Shown piece after piece: positions 6,917-12,667 of a stretch of 13,736 nt of DNA (the stretch's first letter is position 1; every line of letters begins with the position of its first letter). The translations under genes were made by a program, and so were the position numbers. Below the pieces are notes generated by a model that saw only the letters and a list, made by a program, of their open reading frames with translations, did no database searches and had not been told where the DNA came from. This DNA is from an uncultured Paenibacillaceae bacterium (GTDB lineage: Bacteria > Bacillota > Bacilli > Aneurinibacillales > Aneurinibacillaceae). Where the stretch lies: the NCBI GenBank assembly GCA_937874515.1, contig CALNBV010000119.1:1-13736 (forward strand), given 5' to 3'.

Positions 6917-7008
6917 TGAAAACTCAGCGAAATAATAGAAAATAGGTATAATTCGCAGAAAAAGTGAGTAACAACTATAGTAATGCTGTCGTTTAGGAGT
7001 GAAAAAAG

Positions 7009-7119
7009 ATGACTGTTTTAGTTGTTGTTTGGACATTAATTTTCTGCATCGGTTTGTTTATTCGCTTAAGAATAGCAGTTTTACAACATAGATTAAATCA
7101 ATCCCATGGAAAAGACTAG
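7009..7119 (+). CDS. Mini membrane protein B, 36 residues
   Basis: The frame is ATG 7009 to TAG 7117-7119. Translation begins MTVLVVVWTLIFCIGLFIRL and ends LQHRLNQSHGKD: one transmembrane segment (residues about 2-19), then a basic tail. It is a clear paralog of the 6463 gene: IGLFIR, LQH.LN and an N.S.GK ending are shared, and a 17-base stretch encoding IGLFIR differs at only one base. TTAGGAG lies 10 bases before the ATG. Conservation in two copies plus the ribosome binding site argues for a real gene despite its size. Function is unknown; the N-out/C-in orientation is inferred from the basic tail. Confidence 0.7.
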   Translation: MTVLVVVWTLIFCIGLFIRLRIAVLQHRLNQSHGKD

Positions 7120-7154
7120 ACCCATCCATAGGGGTAAAATGATTGAGAACCAGG

Positions 7155-7183
7155 GGTTCCTGTGCTTATTTAGCACAGGAACC
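7155..7183 (+). terminator. Strong hairpin terminator between mini protein B and the WYL regulator
   Basis: A perfect 11-bp stem pairs GGTTCCTGTGC (7155-7165) with GCACAGGAACC (7173-7183), with a 7-base loop. The plus-strand tail is TTCTGTCTGTTT. It also lies 10 bases past the stop of the minus-strand WYL gene, but without a U-run in that direction. Confidence 0.75.
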
Positions 7184-7193
7184 TTCTGTCTGT

Positions 7194-8159
7194 TTAGTCT
7201 TCTATTTTTATGTGATAAAGCCTGGCCATATTTTTGATGGTTTCTTGTACTTTTTCCCTAAGGGATAAGGGGGAGAGTACTTCAATGTCATCTTGCTGGG
7301 AAAGGAGCCATTTCAGGATGCCTTCTTCTCCGGCCACATTTACTTCCATCCGGGTGTGGGTGGGTGTGTTGTAATTGCTTAAGATGTTAGCTTCAGGAAA
7401 AGCCCTTTGTACATATTCTACGGTGCTGTTTTCTACCCTTAAGGTGACAGTGATCGGTTTTCCATAAAACATATTAAAGGTGAGGTTGGCAAAATCCCCT
7501 GAGCTAAAATATTCATTTTTTCCCATTGTAAAATGTTCTTCTAACATCTTGAGGTTCATTATTCGGTCAAAACGCCAGATCCGTTTCATTTCTTCATGAT
7601 CTTCAGAGGCGATTAAGTAATACATTCGGTCATGATAAAGAATAGAGTAAGGTTTGACGATTCTCTTTTTTTGTTTATAAAGGAATGAGAGTTTGTTTTG
7701 GTTAATAATTGCATGGGAGAGAAGGTTTATTTTTTCCTTTGTTTCCCCATGGTGGACCGGTTTATAGTTGCATTTTAAACTTGAAAATAATTTGCGTAAA
7801 TTTCTTTCTTCTTTCGGTTGAAAGAGTTTAATGAATTTCTCTTCCAGACTTTCCATTTCTGTTTTGTTGAAACTGCGGTTGCAATAAAGGGAAATCATAA
7901 TGGCAGCGACTTCAGAAAAGGATAATAGTTTTCCTGTTCGTTCCAATTGATAATATTTCCCTCTTTTTTTATAAGAGACGGAATAGAGCTGATTATTTTG
8001 GTCCAGTACATTTCGGATGAATTTAATATCCCGTACAATGGTATCCGTGGTTACGCCATAATCTTGAGCCAGTTCAACGGGGATTAGTTCCGCCTCTGTT
8101 TCAAGTCGGAACCAGATGTCCAATACTCTTTCAGCAATATTATACTTCTCTTTATGCAT
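7194..8159 (-). CDS. WYL-domain transcriptional regulator (HTH-WYL-WCX)
   Basis: This 321-residue regulator starts with a winged HTH (residues about 8-72; PVELAQDYGVTTDTIVRDIKFI is the recognition region). A WYL domain follows (about 143-207) with KPYSILYHDRMYYLIA, where the name-giving W-Y-L is Y-Y-L, and the conserved arginine motif RFDRI (196-200). A C-terminal WCX domain covers about 225-317. WYL domains are SH3-like folds that bind ligands such as nucleic acids or nucleotides, and such regulators often control DNA-damage or phage-defence genes. The gene is divergent from the macro-domain operon, so a role as its regulator is likely but inferred. GGGAGAG precedes ATG 8159. A truncated paralog lies at 2749-3051. 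Confidence 0.9.
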   Translation of the reverse strand: MHKEKYNIAERVLDIWFRLETEAELIPVELAQDYGVTTDTIVRDIKFIRNVLDQNNQLYSVSYKKRGKYYQLERTGKLLSFSEVAAIMISLYCNRSFNKTEMESLEEKFIKLFQPKEERNLRKLFSSLKCNYKPVHHGETKEKINLLSHAIINQNKLSFLYKQKKRIVKPYSILYHDRMYYLIASEDHEEMKRIWRFDRIMNLKMLEEHFTMGKNEYFSSGDFANLTFNMFYGKPITVTLRVENSTVEYVQRAFPEANILSNYNTPTHTRMEVNVAGEEGILKWLLSQQDDIEVLSPLSLREKVQETIKNMARLYHIKIED

Positions 8160-8189
8160 AGGTCTCTCTCCCGATAAAATAATGATAAA

Positions 8190-8228
8190 TTGTTATACTC
8201 TTGTTATACATTTTGAGAACGATATAAT
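8190..8228 (+). promoter_or_regulatory. Promoter of the macro-vWA operon with tandem repeat operator
   Basis: TTGTTA (8201-8206) and TATAAT (8223-8228) are spaced by 16 bases, 60 bases before the macro-gene start. TTGTTATAC occurs twice in direct repeat at 8190-8198 and 8201-8209, one helical turn (11 bp) apart, and the second copy contains the -35 box. The repeats lie about 30-50 bases from the start of the divergent WYL gene. They could be the binding site of the WYL protein or of the HTH domain of the macro protein; this is inference. Confidence 0.6.
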
Positions 8229-8287
8229 ATGCTGTTTTAAAAAATAGAATGAAGAAAGATATAGAAAATTTAAAAGGAGAATGTCCC

Positions 8288-9298
8288 ATGCCACTAAAAA
8301 TTGTTCGCAATGATATTACCACAATGTCTGTTGATGCCATTGTTAATGCTGCTAATACAAAGCTCCAAAAGGGTGGCGGGGTTTGTGGAGCCATTTTTCA
8401 TGCTGCAGGGGCTAAAGAATTGCAAAAGGAATGTGACACTATTGGCAAATGCCAGGTAGGCGATGCTGTTATTACAAAGGGGTACAATTTACCTGCGAAC
8501 TATGTGATTCATGCTGTGGGCCCCATCTGGCGCGGGGGTTCTCAGGGAGAGGCCACTCTATTGCATAATGCTTATCTTAATTCCCTCAATTTAGCTTTAC
8601 AGCATAAGTTCCATTTCATTGCCTTTCCTCTCATTTCATCGGGGATCTACGGCTATCCAAAGGACCAGGCCTTGCATATTGCTGTATCGGCCATTAGTGA
8701 ATTTCTCTTAAACCATGACATGACGGTGTATCTGGTGATTTTTGATAAGAAAGATTATGTATTAAGTGAAAAACTGTTTTCGGAGATAGAGGAGTACATT
8801 GACGAAAACTACGTAGAAGAACGGCTTCTTCAAGAATCCTATCGAATCTTAGAGCCTGATGATGTCCAACCTTTTGAATGTTTGCAGGAGACTATGCTTG
8901 CACCTGCACCTGTCACAAAGGAAGTTAGAAAACGGAGTCTCGAAGATGTGGTGGGCCAATTGGATGAATCATTTTCTCAAATGTTACTTCGATTGATTGA
9001 TGAAAGAAGTATGACCGATGTGCAAACCTATAAAAGGGCAAACATTGATCGCAAGCTCTTTTCTAAAATCCGCAGCAATCCTAACTATAATCCTAGCAAG
9101 ATTACGGCCATTGCTTTCTCTGTAGCTCTTGAATTAAATTTGGATGAAACCCTGGACCTTCTAGGGAAAGCGGGATATACCCTGTCCCATAGTAATAAAT
9201 TCGATGTGATTATTGAGTATTTCTTAGAAGAAGGAAATTACAATATCCACGAGATTAATGAAGCCCTGTTTGCCTTTGACCAGGCTTTACTGGGGTAA
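8288..9298 (+). CDS. Macro domain protein with C-terminal XRE-like HTH domain
   Basis: In this 336-residue protein, residues about 1-165 are a MacroD/YmdB-like macro domain, a fold that binds ADP-ribose or related NAD metabolites. Signatures are NDIT (D9 for adenine), VNAANTKLQKGGGVCGAIFHAAG (19-41, given in parts: NAAN 20-23, GGGVCGAI 29-36), GDAVITKGYNLPANYVIHAVGP (58-79) and LISSGIYGYP. The catalytic Asp and His of canonical GVDGAIH are C33 and F37 here. After a linker, residues about 225-300 look like an XRE-type HTH (DERSMTDVQTYKRANIDRKL, then SKITAIAFSVALELNLDETL) with an extra C-terminal helical part ending FAFDQALLG. ATG 8288 is preceded by AAGGAG at 8 bases; the upstream in-frame ATG 8249 lacks one. 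It is probably co-transcribed with the vWA gene. Likely a nucleotide-sensing regulator or binding protein rather than a hydrolase. Confidence 0.88.
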   Translation: MPLKIVRNDITTMSVDAIVNAANTKLQKGGGVCGAIFHAAGAKELQKECDTIGKCQVGDAVITKGYNLPANYVIHAVGPIWRGGSQGEATLLHNAYLNSLNLALQHKFHFIAFPLISSGIYGYPKDQALHIAVSAISEFLLNHDMTVYLVIFDKKDYVLSEKLFSEIEEYIDENYVEERLLQESYRILEPDDVQPFECLQETMLAPAPVTKEVRKRSLEDVVGQLDESFSQMLLRLIDERSMTDVQTYKRANIDRKLFSKIRSNPNYNPSKITAIAFSVALELNLDETLDLLGKAGYTLSHSNKFDVIIEYFLEEGNYNIHEINEALFAFDQALLG

Positions 9299-9303
9299 TC
9301 ATT

Positions 9304-9320
9304 GTCGCTTTGTAAGCGAC
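9304..9320 (+). other. Intergenic hairpin between the macro and vWA genes
   Basis: A 7-bp perfect stem pairs GTCGCTT with AAGCGAC, with a 3-base loop, 5 bases after the macro stop. No T-run follows, so it is not a typical terminator. It may stabilise a processed mRNA end or reduce readthrough into the vWA gene. The remainder of the 79-base gap shows no promoter. Confidence 0.5.
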
Positions 9321-9377
9321 CCAATCCCTTCATATCATTGTTATCCTTAACTTAACAAGAAGGGGGAGGGAACCAAA

Positions 9378-10037
9378 ATGAAAACAAATGTAACTGAATT
9401 GGTGTTTATCCTGGATAAGAGTGGATCTATGTCAGGGCTGGAAAGTGACACTATTGGCGGCTACAATGCCGTGTTGAAAAAACAGCAGAAAGAGCCAGGG
9501 GAAGCTATTGTAACTACAGTACTGTTTGATGACAATTATGAGTTGCTTCATGATCGCAACAACATTACAGGCCTCCGTCCCATAACAGAGAAAGAATACT
9601 TTGTAGGCGGTTGTACCGCATTGTTGGATGCCATCGGGAAAACCATTCATAATATTGCCAATGCCCAGCGCCATATTCAAGAAGAACAACGGCCAGATAA
9701 GGTCATGTTTGTCATCACAACCGATGGCATGGAAAATGCAAGCCGGGAGTACACCTATGAAAAAATTAAAGAAATGGTGGAATGGCAGAAAGAAAAATAC
9801 GGATGGGAGTTTATTTTCCTGGGAGCGAATATTGATGCTATATCTACCGCTGCCCGGTTTGGTATTAGTGCAGACAGAGCTGCCAACTATCATGCCGATC
9901 CCGAAGGGACACGCTTGAATTTTGAGGCAGTGAACGAAGCGGTTTGCGAGATTAGAGCGTGCAGACCTTTAAACGAGGAATGGAAAGCGGAGATTGATCA
10001 AGATTTTGCTCGTCGCAATAAAATGGGAAGGAAATAA
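9378..10037 (+). CDS. von Willebrand factor A (vWA) domain protein
   Basis: This 219-residue protein is a single vWA domain, a Rossmann-like fold that binds partners through a metal ion. The MIDAS site is complete: DKSGS (D13, S15, S17), T80 in GGCTALLDA and D116 in TTDGMENAS. There is no signal peptide, transmembrane segment or LPXTG anchor, so it should act in the cytoplasm. The C-terminal part (FIFLGANIDAISTAARFGIS onward) resembles the finish seen in stand-alone bacterial vWA proteins of the tellurium-resistance/stress type. GGGAGG lies about 8 bases before the ATG. It is 79 bases downstream of the macro gene with no promoter between, so the two likely form an operon. The partner protein is unknown; the macro protein is the obvious candidate. 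Confidence 0.9.
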   Translation: MKTNVTELVFILDKSGSMSGLESDTIGGYNAVLKKQQKEPGEAIVTTVLFDDNYELLHDRNNITGLRPITEKEYFVGGCTALLDAIGKTIHNIANAQRHIQEEQRPDKVMFVITTDGMENASREYTYEKIKEMVEWQKEKYGWEFIFLGANIDAISTAARFGISADRAANYHADPEGTRLNFEAVNEAVCEIRACRPLNEEWKAEIDQDFARRNKMGRK

Positions 10038-10051
10038 ATTGCACATAATGT

Positions 10052-10086
10052 AAGCCGCTATAATTCGCCGAGAATTATAGCGGCTT
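10052..10086 (+). terminator. Terminator of the macro-vWA operon
   Basis: A perfect 15-bp stem pairs 10052-10066 with 10072-10086 (AAGCCGCTATAATTC against its complement) around the loop GCCGA. It is followed by TTAG and a later run of T (GTTTTTTATTT). It lies 14 bases after the vWA stop and separates it from the convergent haloperoxidase-fold gene. Confidence 0.85.
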
Positions 10087-10101
10087 TTAGATGTTTTTTA
10101 T

Positions 10102-10968
10102 TTACCTTGCATCAGGGTCTTCCCTTGGGTCTAGCAATGAATCACAATTACGCCCTCGTGGGAATGGAATCATTTGTTTGTACGGAGGAGGCATTAAATT
10201 GGCATGGAGGTTTTCGGTAATAGTGTAATCTAGTTTTACCTGATTCCCATCATGGTCTTGTTTCAGTTTATCAACGACCATTTGCCCAATTTGACGTCCT
10301 AGTCTTAAACCTTCTGTTAAATCTATGGGATAATGGACACCAGCATAAAGACGTGAAATAGAACATTCTTCAGTTAGTTTGTGTAGTTGTTGTGATTCAG
10401 TGGGAAAGAAATAGCGAAGGATCGTTTCTATACAACCGGCGACTGTTGCATGGCCAGCAGGATAGCTGGGGTGTTTGGGGGTGCAGCAGATGGTGGCTAG
10501 TTTTTGGTCTAATTGATTGGGACGGGGCACTTCCCAGAGGTATTTTAAATACCAGGTGACTATAAGTGTATCGTGGATACCAGCGTGTACTGCAGCAAGA
10601 ATTCGGGTTGCCCTAAGTGCAGACATCTTATAGGTATCTATTAGCCGATCGATGATTGGATTAAACTGTTTTGTAGGAGGTCCAGCGTTCCAATATTCTG
10701 CAATGGTGATTTGTTTTTTTGATAGATTTTTCAATGTGTTTTTTACTTGTTCCAGCTGGTCTTTTTTAAAATCAATGGTGTCTGGATGGCGTACATCCCA
10801 GGTGATTTTTTGCCCAAAAGGATCTAAAAATACACCTTTTTCATCTGAGTTTAAGGTAAAGGTGGACCATGTCCCGCCACTGGATTCTTCCGGAAAAGGG
10901 ACTTGGCTTGTTCCAGCATAAGGGATTTGGGACCACTTTCGGGGACGGGGTGTATTGGGTGTGTTCAA
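10102..10968 (-). CDS. Vanadium-dependent haloperoxidase / PAP2-fold phosphatase family protein
   Basis: This 288-residue protein has the complete phosphate/vanadate-binding signature of the PAP2/vanadium haloperoxidase superfamily. The elements are K142-X6-R149-P150 (KYLWEVPRP), PSYPAGH (167-173, His173) and S205-R206-X5-H212-X3-D216 (SRLYAGVHYPID). The helix-rich region before motif 1 fits the haloperoxidase branch rather than membrane PAP2 lipid phosphatases, because no transmembrane segments are present. Characterised haloperoxidases are much longer, so either oxidation of halides or phosphatase activity is possible. There is no signal peptide. The start is TTG 10968, with AAGGTGAT 5 bases before it, an excellent anti-SD match. 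A sigma-E-like promoter lies just upstream, suggesting mother-cell expression during sporulation. Confidence 0.87.
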   Translation of the reverse strand: MNTPNTPRPRKWSQIPYAGTSQVPFPEESSGGTWSTFTLNSDEKGVFLDPFGQKITWDVRHPDTIDFKKDQLEQVKNTLKNLSKKQITIAEYWNAGPPTKQFNPIIDRLIDTYKMSALRATRILAAVHAGIHDTLIVTWYLKYLWEVPRPNQLDQKLATICCTPKHPSYPAGHATVAGCIETILRYFFPTESQQLHKLTEECSISRLYAGVHYPIDLTEGLRLGRQIGQMVVDKLKQDHDGNQVKLDYTITENLHANLMPPPYKQMIPFPRGRNCDSLLDPREDPDAR

Positions 10969-11000
10969 TTTTCATCACCTTCCATTTAGTCATACTGATT

Positions 11001-11030
11001 ATTGTATGATTTCTCAGAGTACTAATATGT
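11001..11030 (-). promoter_or_regulatory. Sigma-E-like sporulation promoter for the haloperoxidase-fold gene
   Basis: On the minus strand ACATATT (11030-11024) is followed after 15 bases by CATACAAT (11008-11001). The B. subtilis sigma-E consensus is KMATATT, 13-15 bases, CATACANT. The -10 is exact and the -35 differs only at the first base. The predicted transcription start lies about 25 bases before the TTG start at 10968. Confidence 0.6.
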
Positions 11031-11048
11031 CATCGTGTTTTTCCCTTT

Positions 11049-11834
11049 TTACTCCTCCATGTTCTGCTTTGTAATAAATTCCTGCAATTCCCGTGTATCC
11101 TTTTCATCTAACTGTTGAATTTTTGCCTCAAATCGCTTTTTCGCCCATTCGTATAACTGAATATCAATTTTATTTTTTTCTCTGATAAAATCAAGGACAT
11201 GTTCAGGAAGTTGGGTATTGTCTGGGTGTTTATTGATGTTTTTCTTGGTGTAGGAGATGTCAGACCATCCGAATTGTTTTTTCATGAGATAAACAGATTC
11301 ATTAAACATTTCTGTAATGCCAACAACAGAAAAGTATTTGTCAATATGTTCTTTGGCTTTTTCTAAATCAGGTGGGCTTTGCTGATTAATGTCAGCTTTC
11401 ACTTTTCCCCAAATGAGACAGGGCTTATCAATGCCTGGATGCTCTGCAGCCAGGTCGAGGGTCTGGCAATTAAAAAATAAGCGGGGAATGTAGTGAATAT
11501 TTGAGGTTAGAAAATCTTCGATACTTAGATGATCTAATAAAGGACTGCCAAGTTTTTGTAAGTAATAAAATAAAGAAATGACTCGATCCACAGGATCACG
11601 CAGAAGGGTCACAAAGGTAAAAGGTCTGGAAATGTAGTTGTAAACCCCCGTGTCAAAATGTCCACAACCTATTTTTATTTGTTTGTCTTTAGGGGGATTC
11701 TGCATATTCCACTGCATTTCTTCTGGCGTATAGCCATAATAATAGCCAATTTCCTTTTGTTTGTAATTTTTTTCAATGATTTCTTCCCTCAATGTGGTTC
11801 CTGCAGTTTTTAAAATATGTATAAAAAGGATCAT
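11049..11834 (-). CDS. Sulfotransferase family protein (PAPS-dependent type fold)
   Basis: This 261-residue protein shows both signatures of P-loop-like sulfotransferases. FIHILKTAGTTLREEI (residues 4-19) is the 5'-phosphosulfate-binding loop, seen elsewhere as HIPKTAGTSLR. VTLLRDPVDRVISLFYY (75-91) is the 3'-phosphate-binding arginine/serine motif. It would transfer a sulfuryl group from PAPS to a carbohydrate or other acceptor; the closest class is Sulfotransfer_2 (heparan/chondroitin-type). There is no signal peptide or membrane segment. I chose ATG 11834 because AGGAG precedes it by 8 bases; the frame continues upstream to 11897, which has no ribosome binding site. No acceptor-synthesis genes are nearby, so the substrate is unknown. 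It precedes the haloperoxidase-fold gene by 80 bases, and no terminator is visible between them. Confidence 0.82.
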   Translation of the reverse strand: MILFIHILKTAGTTLREEIIEKNYKQKEIGYYYGYTPEEMQWNMQNPPKDKQIKIGCGHFDTGVYNYISRPFTFVTLLRDPVDRVISLFYYLQKLGSPLLDHLSIEDFLTSNIHYIPRLFFNCQTLDLAAEHPGIDKPCLIWGKVKADINQQSPPDLEKAKEHIDKYFSVVGITEMFNESVYLMKKQFGWSDISYTKKNINKHPDNTQLPEHVLDFIREKNKIDIQLYEWAKKRFEAKIQQLDEKDTRELQEFITKQNMEE

Positions 11835-11907
11835 TTTTAATTCTCCTGTCAAAAAGAACTTTTCTTTTACTATATGTTTCGCAGATGGAGATGACACCGA
11901 CGAGGCG

Positions 11908-11948
11908 CAAAAGGCCTTTTGACGAATGGTCTTCGTCTGGCGTAAAAT
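11908..11948 (+). promoter_or_regulatory. tetR promoter with palindromic candidate operators
   Basis: TTGACG (11919-11924) and TAAAAT (11943-11948) are spaced by 18 bases. A 14-bp perfect palindrome CAAAAGGCCTTTTG (11908-11921) overlaps the -35. A second inverted repeat, GACGAA-N5-TTCGTC (11921-11937), fills the spacer. Either could be an autoregulatory TetR operator. Confidence 0.55.
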
Positions 11949-11986
11949 ACTCTTAACATAATTCTTTTAAAAAAGAGGGTTATTCT

Positions 11987-12556
11987 ATGGGAAGAAAAAA
12001 AGCCATCGAAATGCAAGAGTTAATGAAGGCAACGGAAGAGCTTTTGTTAGAGCATGGTTATCATGCTTTTCATTTTAAGATGTTAGCTGCAAGGTTAGAT
12101 GTAGCACGGACCACAATCTATGAATACTACGCAAATAAAGAAGAGTTAATCACAGATTACATGTTCAATTTAATGGAGCGGATTCAATCCGAGTGTGAAT
12201 CCTTATCCCTTGAAGTTATGCCTTTGCAAAAATTAAAAGGGATGTTACGAATCTTTGTTAAATATGGCCAAATCCATAAAATCATTATTATGGTTCCTCA
12301 AGTAAATGCTGATGCGTCCCAGAAAACGAAAGAGTCCTTATTCAAGATTGCCCAGCAACATCAGACGTTACTGCAAATGATGCTTCTATGGATTAGGGAA
12401 GGGAAGGCACAGAAACTAATAAGAGAAGATGTATCTGAAGGTATTATTGCTGGTCTATTTTTTAATGTGATTCAAATTCCAAATCATAGGGGAATTCCCA
12501 CTGAAGAGTATGTGGAGCAATTATTTGATGTGCTTTGTCACGGTTTTGCCAATTGA
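11987..12556 (+). CDS. TetR-family transcriptional regulator
   Basis: This 189-residue regulator has an N-terminal TetR HTH: LMKATEELLLEHGYHAFHFK, then MLAARLDVARTTIYEYYANKEELI (residues about 10-57) with the conserved IYEYYANKEEL end. The helical C-terminal part (60-189) is the ligand and dimer domain, and its ligand cannot be inferred. GAGGG lies 7 bases before ATG 11987. It is directly followed on the same strand by an MMPL transporter with a palindrome just before its start. The usual arrangement is repression of the transporter by the TetR protein until its ligand binds. Confidence 0.93.
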   Translation: MGRKKAIEMQELMKATEELLLEHGYHAFHFKMLAARLDVARTTIYEYYANKEELITDYMFNLMERIQSECESLSLEVMPLQKLKGMLRIFVKYGQIHKIIIMVPQVNADASQKTKESLFKIAQQHQTLLQMMLLWIREGKAQKLIREDVSEGIIAGLFFNVIQIPNHRGIPTEEYVEQLFDVLCHGFAN

Positions 12557-12581
12557 CGGTCTGTAGGGAAATAGGTTATTA
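12553..12581 (+). promoter_or_regulatory. Candidate promoter of the MMPL transporter gene
   Basis: TTGACG (12553-12558, overlapping the tetR stop) and TTATTA (12576-12581) are spaced by 17 bases. The -10 is weak. Confidence 0.35.
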
Positions 12582-12633
12582 TTTTCTCGACTAGACTGTC
12601 ATTTTTATTTATTCTCTTTTTTTAACCAATTTC

Positions 12634-12645
12634 GACACTAGTGTC
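12634..12645 (+). promoter_or_regulatory. Palindromic operator before the MMPL gene
   Basis: GACACTAGTGTC is a perfect 12-bp palindrome, extended imperfectly by TT and AA on the flanks. It sits 22 bases before the ATG and just upstream of AGGAGG. Its size and symmetry fit a TetR dimer site. Confidence 0.55.
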
Positions 12646-12667
12646 AAATAAAGATAGGAGGAAAAAG

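Noticed and set aside
8152..8394. 80-residue minus-strand open frame across the WYL-macro intergenic region
   Set aside because: It covers the promoter region and is antisense to the conserved macro-domain coding sequence.
9432..9893. 153-residue minus-strand open frame inside the vWA gene
   Set aside because: It lies fully antisense to a gene with an intact MIDAS motif, has a composition unlike a real protein, and lacks a ribosome binding site; it is a shadow frame.
9628..9918. 96-residue plus-strand open frame inside the vWA gene
   Set aside because: Alternative frame of the vWA gene; no family features and no ribosome binding site.
8288..10037. DarTG-type or other ADP-ribosylation toxin-antitoxin pair
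   Set aside because: The partner gene is a vWA protein with a MIDAS site, not an ADP-ribosyltransferase; no DarT-like or RES-like toxin is present in the window.
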